A DNA stretch of 64,000 nucleotides, taken from the NCBI RefSeq assembly GCF_001625305.1, contig NW_017802680.1, positions 261,835 to 325,834 on the forward strand, given 5' to 3'. This stretch comes from Branchiostoma belcheri. Taxonomy: Eukaryota; Chordata; Leptocardii; Amphioxiformes; Branchiostomatidae. This document shows positions 19,101 through 27,600 of the stretch, in pieces. Every line of letters starts with the position of its first letter. The stretch's first letter is position 1. The notes beneath the pieces are model-generated. The model was not told the origin of the DNA, ran no database searches, and saw only the letters and a list, made by a program, of their open reading frames with translations. The translations under genes were made by a program, and so were the position numbers.

Positions 19101-20356
19101 CAGAGGAGAAGAGAACTGAAGCAGATCAAGAAGAAGTACCAGCTGGAGGCGGCGGCGTTTGTCGTGAGCAAAGATGCGGGGCTGCCGGGCGGCTACCAGG
19201 ACCGCGCCGGGGCCAGGAGGCAGACTGTGGGCAGCGACAACCCTTACCAGAAGGACGACGCACCAGCTTCTGTTCACCAGTCAGTTATCTGTACTTCTCT
19301 TCACTCAAAATCAACAGTTCACCATTCTTTTTCCTACTCAAACTATCAGTACACTAGTAAGTTTACTGTCCTTTTCCCCATTAAAAATCAACAGTTGGAT
19401 TACTGTCCTTTTCCCAACTTAAAATCAACTGTTACTGTTTCTTTACCCACTTGAAATCAACTGTTTTAATATGTTCTGTTGTGTTCTACACAGGGCCATA
19501 GGCACTAGTAATAAAGGGAGGAAGATGCTTGAAAAGATGGGCTGGAAGGAGGGGAAAGGTTTAGGCAAGACCAGCCAGGGCAGGCAGGAACCAGTAAGTA
19601 CTCAATACATTTGTATGGCTAAGTGTGGTACTTAGGCCACAGCAAGTAAATTTTATAGATGATATCCTTCACAGACTTCAAATCTAATACACTAAAGCAA
19701 AAACAAAACAAGATGGGCCTAAAAAACAAGATTGCTGCATTTTCAAATTTTGACATCAGAAATTGTGCTAGGTTTACTGTCAACCTATTACAACATCCAT
19801 TGTCACTGAAAAATAGAAGTTTTCAATCATTGTACAAATGGTTTTGATTCAAGGAGAATGTCATATAAAAGAGCCTTTTCTTGTCTCCTCTCTTCATAGT
19901 TATCTGCCATCCACGTTCCGGCATGGCAACAGACATCTTTGTCCATTTTCGTTAGGAGACCTTCATGCTGTAACTTCCCTGTTTATGCTCCAGGTACAGG
20001 TGTCTCTCCGTGAGTCCCAGTCAGGCCTAGGCGCGTCGGCACCCAGAGATGTGGAAAGTGTTGGACTGAAGACTGGGAAGGGAAAAAACTGGAGAAAAGC
20101 AAGAGAACGCTTCTATGCCATGGAACAGGCCGGACAGCCGCCAGGTCCGAGTAGGACGATGAACCAGAGAAGTTCCTGGGTTAAGGGTGAAACTTTGAGT
20201 GAGCCAAACGTGGACTCAGAACCAACCACACATGTACAGGGGGACAAACAACAAGGAGCGCTGGACAAGGATGTCATTAAACAACAACGACAAACTAAGG
20301 ATGTCACCAAACAACAGCGACCACTGGACAAGGATGTCAAAATTTTTGATGACTAA
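13129..20356 (+). CDS. AGGF1: AGGF1, angiogenic factor with G-patch and FHA domains (12 coding exons)
   Basis: Exons: 13129-13296, 13523-13616, 13860-13918, 14370-14504, 14661-14873, 15981-16638, 16978-17138, 17938-18039, 18234-18396, 19063-19290, 19502-19593, 19994-20356. They total 2436 nt (811 residues; the human protein has 714). Domains in order: N-terminal coiled coil (SLEEDLRTTRDDL...), OCRE-type aromatic repeats (YDETSGMYYDYTTGMYYDP; YDPNTGVYYYYDAQS), a basic region, an 11-unit 10-residue repeat, an acidic EEGEVVDSAEED patch, an FHA domain (TIGREKDMGHAIRIP; LGSQNGTLLNGQ; LSLHIHNGTDTCDGCEPG), DRAGARRQTVGSDNP, and a G-patch (MLEKMGWKEGKGLGK). The exon 10/11 junction (ATCT/GTACTT to ATAG/GCACTAG) is my best phase-consistent choice and the least certain. 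AGGF1 is known as an angiogenic factor and spliceosome-associated nuclear protein. An AATAAA lies at 20405-20410. Confidence 0.96.
13345..13383 (-). mobile_element. Solo hammerhead-like arm, AGCT family
   Basis: Read on the minus strand: CTA, CTGAGGA, A, GACCAG, loop AGTGA, CTGGTC, GAA, AGCT, C, TAGGTG. Stem II is six perfect Watson-Crick pairs. Stem III, AGCT, is self-complementary. Stem I has three Watson-Crick pairs plus two G-U. It lies in AGGF1 intron 1, followed by the family's terminal AGAGAACTTC / TTGTGTT sequence (13310-13340). No inverted partner is visible here. Confidence 0.6.
13430..13530 (+). repeat. 37-bp tandem copies of the AGGF1 exon 2 acceptor
   Basis: The junction CTGTACAG/GTGGACRTGTT occurs three times, with exon-side starts at 13449, 13486 and 13523. 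Only the last continues in the AGGF1 frame. The 37-bp unit changes frame, so use of an upstream acceptor would disrupt the protein unless corrected. Confidence 0.75.
13611..13716 (+). repeat. 21-bp minisatellite copying the AGGF1 exon 2 donor
   Basis: Five tandem units of GGGCAGGTCAGGGGTCATAAT start exactly at the exon 2 end. Each unit contains the full CAG/GTCAGG donor. The unit is a multiple of three but contains an in-frame TAA in one frame. The first copy is taken as the real donor because it preserves phase to exon 3. Confidence 0.8.
15508..15544 (+). mobile_element. Hammerhead-like arm inside a composite repeat (15290-15830)
   Basis: Plus strand: AGCT, CTGAGGA at 15508-15514, A, GGTGTC, loop TGACA, GACACT, GAA, ACGT, A, AGC. 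Stem II pairs over six positions and stem I over three. It sits between terminal inverted sequences (GGGGTATTCTTTTACAC near 15351 and GTAAAAGAATACCCC near 15780). The adjoining 15565-15715 block also recurs at 41161-41319 and 62265-62350. This is AGGF1 intron 5. Confidence 0.55.
16161..16490 (+). repeat. 30-bp coding minisatellite in AGGF1 (11 units)
   Basis: Eleven exact-length 30-bp units encode TNQxxPALEG-type decapeptides (variants TNQSQPELQR, TNQSSATLEG, TNQSPDALEG) with no indel. It lies in the disordered segment between the OCRE/basic region and the acidic patch that precedes the FHA domain. Human AGGF1, as I remember it, has no such repeat. Confidence 0.9.
16757..16928. mobile_element. 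Near-perfect palindromic MITE-like element
   Basis: The left arm (TTAATGGCCCGCCC, then GTGAATATGGTGTGATAAAG...) is repeated in reverse complement by the right arm. Arms are about 70 bp, separated by a short loop around 16825-16850. It lies in AGGF1 intron 6, immediately before the FHA exon. There is no coding capacity. Confidence 0.8.
17086..17430 (+). repeat. Tandem copies of the AGGF1 FHA-exon end and donor
   Basis: The end of the exon (CATCCGCATTCCTGATCTC, then AATATCAGCAAG/GTAAAA) is followed by three more copies, at about 17148-17183, 17251-17299 and 17386-17430. Each keeps CAGCAAGGT, and two have a good GTAA or GTAC donor. Linkers of CTTACCTTAGCCCTTACAG-type sequence separate them. Confidence 0.85.
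17491..17525 (-). mobile_element. Solo hammerhead-like arm, AGCT family, with stem I insertion
   Basis: Same core as 13345-13377 (CTGAGGA, GACCAG/CTGGTC stem, GAA, AGCT, C) on the minus strand. The 3' side of stem I carries an extra CTACAATG-like segment. The adjacent 17525-17600 sequence is the family spacer also seen at 29755-29815. It lies in AGGF1 intron 7. Confidence 0.55.
17628..17706 (+). pseudogene. Pseudo-copy of AGGF1 FHA exon 8
   Basis: CTGCAG followed by the SHVEVSYDKGAGQYY reading copies the start of the real exon at 17938 (SHVEVSYDRGAAQYT), including the acceptor. It then drifts and ends at a TAG at 17704-17706, directly before the GAAT/GAGT microsatellite. It is a partial exon duplication, not a usable mutually exclusive exon. 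Confidence 0.8.
17707..17908. repeat. Compound (GAGT)n (GAAT)n (ACAT)n microsatellite
   Basis: Three adjoining tetranucleotide tracts lie in AGGF1 intron 7, between the pseudo-copy and the real FHA exon 8. The long open frames on both strands ([21 protein letters not shown]) are repeat artefacts. Confidence 0.95.
18600..18700. mobile_element. Half of an inverted-repeat element shared with 58192-58400
   Basis: GATACAACACGGTGTATTCC, then CATCACCCTCGGTCCCGGCCC, is the complement of the right half of the palindromic element at 58192-58400. It lies in AGGF1 intron 9 with a related non-palindromic flank (18540-18600). Confidence 0.6.
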
Positions 20357-20404
20357 TTTAAGACGCAATTAATTTTTTTTCTATATCAAATTGGAGCAAA
20401 TCTT

Positions 20405-20410
20405 AATAAA
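20405..20410 (+). terminator. Poly(A) signal for AGGF1
   Basis: A canonical AATAAA lies 49 bases after the AGGF1 stop codon, in AT-rich sequence with a GT-rich stretch further on. It is the first canonical signal downstream. Confidence 0.55.
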
Positions 20411-20770
20411 ATTGACTTTAATTTATCCAGTCTACATGTACTGCCACCATGCGTCAGTATGATACTTGTGTAAGATTGAATATCCAGCACCATCAACACT
20501 AAAGTGACCGGTATAATTACTGAGTATACTTGTAAGAATATGATATTATGACATGATTTTGAAAACTTTGTAGGACTTCCTTTGATCCAAATTTACAAAT
20601 GTTGTTGTTGTTGTTTTATGTGTCTTATTTGGCAATTAATATAATTTGCATACATCAATCTTTGTTATGCGTGATGTTTGACATTGCCTGAACTCCTTCT
20701 TTACATCTGTGTTAAGTAGAAAAACTAAATGTATTTGACTGTAACACATTTTTACCCTCCTCGCTCCTAC

Positions 20771-20890
20771 TTCATTTATTTATTTATTAACCTTTGAAAC
20801 ACATGGGTAGTCCCTTCAGCCATTGAAGGCTGATTTCCAAGAGAGCCCAGATGATGGAAACATGATACAAGAAAGTGATATAACATGAAG
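20771..20890 (-). mobile_element. LINE/SINE 3' tail
   Basis: Read on the minus strand this ends in a (AAAT)n-type tail after AAATCAGCCTTCAATGGC and GAAGGGACTACCC. A related sequence occurs at 29400-29530. The family is not identified beyond the tail type. Confidence 0.45.
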
Positions 20891-21301
20891 CTTTTATCTA
20901 ATTTATCTATCTATCTAGCTTATGCTAAGGACACGATTCCCAAGCCATGGCCCAGCCAAGCAGTTTGGAGGAACAAAATATTGAAGTATGATAGAAAAGA
21001 CAACAAAACACACAAAAACTTTTATTAATTAATAGTCTTACAGACCATAGTAATGTTACAGGTATCAGCACAAAGTAGAAAAGACTTTAATTCTTTTTTG
21101 GCACACGGTACATGTACAGGCAGCCTTGTGCAGAAAAAGAATTTAGAGCAGACTTTCTCTGATATGTTACATGTATCTGCAAGTTAGAACTTTCATTACA
21201 TGGAACTTGATATATAAAGTTACGTTAGAACAGAAATTAAAATCTACTCTAACTTTTTACCATGACAAGCTTTGGTAGAACCAGGGAATTTTATGCCTCT
21301 A

Positions 21302-21355
21302 CTCTCAAAGCAGAGGTTTGGGTTTTGGCCAAACCAAACCTCTGCTTGGAGAGTA
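21302..21355. repeat. 54-bp hairpin of the CTCTGCTTGGAGAGT family
   Basis: ACTCTCAAAGCAGAGGTTTGG is mirrored by CCAAACCTCTGCTTGGAGAGT. Longer members with the same ends are at 34077-34222 and 51959-52155. Confidence 0.75.
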
Positions 21356-21554
21356 ACCTTTTACACCACATCCAAACGTATCGTATTTGGGAGCTGATCT
21401 CTTTGGGGGCAAAAGAATGAGTTTCATGCATGCCAAGTATTGAAAGGTATTCAACGGTAAATTTAGTTGATAATATTTATCAACCTCTCGTGGGAAGCTC
21501 ATCGGGAATATACCTGGTGATATCTGTTTGTCGTTTTGCTGCGGTGTTGACCCG

Positions 21555-21621
21555 TGTTGACCTTTTGTCGCGCGCTGCATGCCGGGAGTTGTGACCTTGT
21601 TCAGTTCTTTGCTGCTCCAGG
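21555..21621 (+). promoter_or_regulatory. COX5B proximal promoter: ZNF143-like and ERR-like sites
   Basis: GCATGCCGGGAGTTGTGA at 21577-21594 resembles, in reverse, the ZNF143 (Staf) site found at many housekeeping promoters. It overlaps TGACCTTG at 21591-21598, the reverse of an estrogen-related-receptor half site (CAAGGTCA). ERR control of oxidative phosphorylation genes is established in vertebrates and flies. That these sites work here is inference. Confidence 0.4.
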
Positions 21622-24600
21622 ATGGCCTCAAGGTTGCTTTGTCGTCAGATTTTCTCTTCTGTCCGCCGTGCGGTGGTCCCTCCAGCCGCCACTGGCGTCC
21701 GGCACATGGCAGTCGGAGGTAGGGAACATTTCTGTTGCGGCATTTTGTCGCTAAACTCTGTAACAAGGTGCGAATTTTGTGCTCACGTGAAGGCTCCCCC
21801 CGCCGTCATGGCGGCATGTCTCCATCTGTGACGCGCCGGATTGAGTACTTAGAATGCTCCATACAAAACGTCGTAGTAAGGTCACGATACGTCAAATGAG
21901 GCTGGTTTATGTGTCCCCGTGATGTCAACGAGTCAGACAACAGTGTATGGGTCAGTTGGAAATTCAAAAATCACTGGAAGACGAGATATGTCCCGTCAAA
22001 GTTGACCTTCTAAGTACTCATTTTGGCGTGGTTTTTCTGTGTTTTGCGGTCTGCATGGGGGTTTTCAGACGACCGCTGTCCAGTCTACTTCCGGGTCAAA
22101 CCACGCCCCCTAACAGCTGCTAATACGCGTATGTGTGCTTATAGTTGGACGGCGATTGCGTCCGATACGGATGTTCTGGCCAGTGTAACGGTACGGCCCG
22201 GAGTCTCTTTTGTTATCACACATGCTTCCAAATGTTTCATAGAAACTCGAACGGCCCCCGTTACACAAAAAGTGTAACGGCCACATGCGGCTGTCGGGCG
22301 ATTAAACCCGCGGTCGGGTTGGTACGTTGGGCAATACGGCATACACAGCGTAGTATTACTAACGTTATATATTTTATTCTTTATTGCAAGGTAACATGTA
22401 AGCCTTACCTCTAATAGTTGTTCTATCAGGATCACTCAGTTTAACCATACTAATTGTTTCTTCGAACTTCACGTTACACCCTGTTCACCCTAACCATTCT
22501 GACCGGGACATATCATTCATGTTTCTAACGAAACATACCGTAAGTTGTCTTACAGACAATCTGTTTTGCTGTGCGCACGTATGTAAGTTCTAATGTAGTT
22601 CATTTTCGTTCACGACAATTTCAGTTATGGGGTAATTGTAACTTTGGACTACATATATCTTTAAATGGAACAATGCTAGAATGTCTACATACATGTAAAA
22701 ATTGCTTGACAAATAAAGACGGTAGATTTTTCACCTGTGTCACTTGAATGATATAGCCCTGAACAAGAGAATTCCCACCTGTGTCATAGGAATGACATAG
22801 CCTTAACATGGCAAATATATGTCACCTGAGCCATTGGAATGATATAGCCCTGAACAGCAGAATTTCCACCTGTGTCATAGGAATGACATAGCCGGCAGAT
22901 ATTTTACCTGAGTCACAGGAATGACATAGCCTTAAGACGGCAGATATTTTACCTGTGTCATAGAAATTATATAGCCTTAACACGGAAAATTTTTTACCTG
23001 TGTCATAGGAATGACATAGCCCTAAGACGGCAGATATTTTACCTGTGTCATAGGAATGACATAGCCCTAAGACGGCAGATATTTTACCTGTGTCATAGGA
23101 ATGACATAGCCCTAAGACGGCAAATATTTTACCTGTGTCATAGAAATTATATAGCCTTAAGACGGAAAATTTTTTACCTGTGTCATAGGAGTGACATAGC
23201 CCTAAGACGGCAGTTATTTTACCTGAGTCATAGGAATGACATAGCCCTAAGACGGCAAATATTTTACCTGTGTCATAGGAATGACATAGCCCTAAGACGG
23301 CAGATATTTTACCTGTGTCATAGGAATGACATAGCCCTAAGACGGCAGATATTTTACCTGTGTCATAGGAATGACATAGCCCTAAGACGGCAGATATTTT
23401 ACCTGTGTCATAGGAATGACATAGCCCTAAGACGGCAGATATTTTACCTGTGTCATAGGAATGACATAGCCCTAAGACGGCAGATATTTTACCTGTGTCA
23501 TAGGAATGACATAGCCCTAAGACGGCAGATATTTTACCTGTGTCATAGGAATGACATAGCCCTAAGACGGCAGATATGTCATTCCAATAACCATCATGGA
23601 AATTCTGTTGTTCAAGGCTATATCATTCCAATGACACAGGTGAAATACGAATGATATAGCGCCTTAGACAACAGAATTTAAACCTTCTCTTGTAAGTTTA
23701 TCTTTGTTGGTAAAAGTCATTATGAAACAAGTTTGAACTGCTATTGCGGTGTGGGTTTGCGGTATATCTTAACTTGCTGGGACCGTCCTCTTTAGATAGA
23801 GCAAGTCCGTATCCTGGATGCGCTCTAAGTGCGACGTCTTCTTGGTAGAGTAAGTCCGTATCGAGGATGCGCTCTGAGGTGCGATCTCTTTGGGATAGAG
23901 TAGGTCCGTATCCAGGATGCACTCTAAGTGCCGACCTGTCCTTCAAATTCTGTGCAGCCGACTATAACGTTACAGAACCACAGAACTTCGCGGGCGCCAA
24001 TATTCAAGGGGCACGTTCAACTTCGGCTGCACATCCTCCAGCGCACAGGGGACGAAAAAAAAACAACATTGTGCATATTCAGCTGTATGACACACTTCAA
24101 AGTATACACTGTTTGACAGTATGCTAACCCTGGCTAACCTGATGATGGAAATGATGGAAACATTTTCCGTCTGAAAACTGTGTCAAACTGTCAATGGTAT
24201 GACACACTGTCAATGTAAATACTGTTTAAAGTATATTCACCCACTTATGACGGAAACATTTTCCGTCTGAAATCTTTGTCAATGGTATGGCACATTGGCA
24301 AAATATATACTGTTTAGACTGTATATTCACCCACTGATGACGGAAAACGTTTCCACCCGAAAACTGTGTCAATAGTATGACACACTGCCAAAGTACCGCT
24401 ATACAATGTTTATATTATATAGTTATGCACTTATGAAGAAAAAGTTTTATGCCGGAAAATTGTGTCAATGGTTCGACAAAATATCAAGGTATACACTGTT
24501 TTGACTGTATATTCACTAAGATATCGAATATATTGACGGAGAGCTTTCCGTCCCAAAACTGTGTCAATGGTATGATGCAATGTCAAAGCAAAGTATGCTC

Positions 24601-27600
24601 TGTTTCAACTGTATATCCATACAGTTACGACGGAGGACTTTTCCGCCATGACACACTTTCAAAGTCTTCACTGTTAGACTGTCTGTTCACATATACTTAT
24701 GGCGGAAATCTTTTCAATCCGAAAATCGTGTCAATGATATGGCATCCTGTCAACTTGAAGGCATTCACTGTTTAGATTGTTCATGCAAGCAATTATGACG
24801 GAGAACTTGCCTTCCAAAAACTGTGTCAATCGTATGACACACTTTTTAATAAAAATAAATGTATAGTTTTTAAACCTATACGTCTAAAACTGTGCCAATG
24901 GCATGACACAATGTCAAAGCAAAGTATGCATTGTTTCGACTGTATATATCCACGCAGTTATGACGGAAGACTTTTCCGTTTAAAAACTGTGTTCTTCACT
25001 GTTTATACAGTATGTTCACATACTTATGACGGAAAACTTTTCCGGCCAAAAAATGTTTCAATGATATGACATCCTGTCAAGGTATTCACAATTATTATAT
25101 AATATAAGTTTAAGTTGAGTGTGTCGCCACCGCGTTTTGTCATTATATGTTTCAATAAAAAAAGGTATTCACTGTTTAGACTGTTCATGCACGCAATTAT
25201 GATGGAGAACTTGCCTTCCAAAAACTGTGTCAATCCGTATGACACACTGTCAAAGTTGGACTGCATAGTAGCGCACTCATTTTATAGAGGAACAGTTTTC
25301 CGTCCTAAAACATTGTCGATGCATATGGTATGACATACTTAAAGTGTACACTATTTAGATTGTATAATCACGCAGTTATGACACAGTACTTTTCCGTCTT
25401 AAAACTGTGTCAATGGTTTGACATAGTTTAGACTGTATACACACGCACTTTTGACGGAAAACTTTACCGTCTGACAACTGTGTCAATCGTATAACACGCT
25501 TTAAAAGCATATTTTTCTTTCCATTGTTTACCTACTTGTGATTGAAATACTTTTCCGTCCAAAACTGTGTCAATGGTATGACACAATGGCAAAGCAATGT
25601 ATGTATTGTTTAGAAGTTTCGACTGTATATCACGCAGCTATGAGGCTGGACTTTTCCGTGTCAAAGGTATGACACACTTTCCAACAATTCACTGTTTAGA
25701 CTGTATGTTCACATATTTTATCCCGCCACTACTCAGGTCAAAGAAAACTCATCATTTTCATTTTACACTGTACATGCAAGCAATTATGACGGAGAACTTG
25801 CCTTCCAACTTGACCTGTGTCAATCGTGTGACACACTTTCAAAGTACACTGTTTGGACTGTATAGTCTCGCACTAATTTTATAGAGGAAACGTCCGAAAA
25901 CATTGTCAATGGTATTACACACTTCAAGTCTACACTATTTAGATTGTGTATTCTACGCAGTTATAAGGGAGAGCTTTCCGTTTAAAACTGTGTCAAAGGT
26001 ATTACACACTTTCAAAGGTATTATACACTTTCAACTTATTAACTGTTTAGACTGTATGTTCACATATTTATGACGGAGAATTTGCCTCCACGTGGTAGCA
26101 GGTCACAGTATTAGAAAGTAGTGCAGCGAATATTCTTGAAGGCTGGGTAGAAAGACTGATAAGAGCGTCAGCCAGATGTAAATTATGCTGTGTGGTGTAG
26201 GAATGTATCGGGTTTGAGACTGTGTGATTTGAATTGTGAAGGTTTTGCAGTTCGTGTATAAATGCGCCGTATTGCGCAACTGGCTTTCCGGGTGAGTCGG
26301 CTGCAGTTCAGGTCACGTCCGTAGGAGGCGATTTCAAAGTGTACGTTACGAGCAGATACGCCGACAGGATTTGTTCGTTTCTAGATATCTTGTAGTTTGT
26401 ACCTTCTTCTGAAACATATTCGATTTTCGTATTTGTGAAGTGCACCCTGCTATAATTCTTACCGCGTCGAAGTGAGTCATCTTGGGGTCCTTAACTATAG
26501 AAATCCCCATAGGGCGAAAACTGTGTTCTGCTACCACGTCGTCTGACAGTGTACTCGATAGTGTGACCCCTGGTGTGACCCGGAAACAGATGCGCAACCG
26601 GGTGCCACGAAACCCCCATGTGGTGCGTATTTCAGTCAAAAACAACATGGCGGAAACCGCCTAAATTCTGAGTAAGGGCGAACTTTGACGCGTTAATCCG
26701 TGGATCCAGTATAAGTTGAAGTCATTGTTTGAACTACACAAGGTTCTCTGTACCTTTCTGATTACGGAGATACATTGTATGGTCTCATTTGACGTACCGT
26801 GACCTTTCTACGACTTTTTGTATGGAGCATTCTAAGTACTCAATCCGGCGCGTCACACATCTTGGATCGTTACTATTCACACCCGTACCGGCGTTTTGTA
26901 AAGACGCCACGCTTTAAAAACTACTAATGGCAAGCCACGAAGTCTTTGTTTTAATCATCTACTATCCACACTATGGCTCAGAACAAATACTCTCCTACTC
27001 TGGCGTATCATAAATTAGCTGTTTTGGAGCAGTTTTATAACAACACTTGTGTCCCTGCATAGCGGTCAAAGTCACGGACTATTGGAAATTATTATGACCG
27101 AAACCTTTACGATTGCGTGCCTTAAGGTGATAAATCACTTTCATCTATCACGCAGTGGGAGAACCTTTCTCCTGAGCTCATGTTAGGGACATCTCATTCT
27201 GTTTTAATTATTTTGTAGTAATTATACTGTTAGTCGCACCAACAAACAAAAGGAGATAATCTTACTGCGAGGTGATTTTATTTGAAACTGGTCGTTCAAC
27301 TTTGTCAAAGTTATGTCAACATATAATTACCAATCCGTGGAACATAATTGGTGATGCACACATTATAACAGCCTCACAAATTGGCATGGGTTGGCACTAA
27401 TGATAGAAATATTTGTTCGTCTGTATGTCTTTTCTGATTTTCTATGCATACAATACAGTTAATAAATCGTAGAGGACATACCGTGATTGTGCCTGTTTAT
27501 AGTTGTAGTTGACAGGAGCACATTGACGTAACAAGCATACAATAAACTCCAACATGGCAAATTTTCTCATGAAAAGTTAGATATTGTGTATGTTCCAAGG

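Larger units (their letters stand above)
21827..26857. mobile_element. 5.03-kb terminal-inverted-repeat element in COX5B intron 1
   Basis: The left end TGTGACGCGCCGGATTGAG at 21827 is matched in reverse complement at the right end (26839-26857). About 70 bp are nearly identical (through GAATGCTCCATAC and ACGTCAAATGAG) and weaker similarity continues for some 300-400 bp (for example TTCCGGGTCA in both arms). A CATC direct repeat flanks the element at 21823-21826 and 26858-26861. The interior has no long open frame but holds two tandem arrays (22728-23580 and 24130-26060). It looks like a non-autonomous, foldback-like DNA transposon. The superfamily is not identified. Confidence 0.7.

Noticed and set aside
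21305..21766. 153-residue minus-strand frame across the COX5B start
   Set aside because: Antisense shadow of COX5B exon 1 and its promoter; no family features, and exon 1 on the plus strand is certain.
22728..23580. CRISPR-like look of the 45-bp repeat
   Set aside because: Units are contiguous with no unique spacers, and the context is a eukaryotic intron; it is a satellite array.
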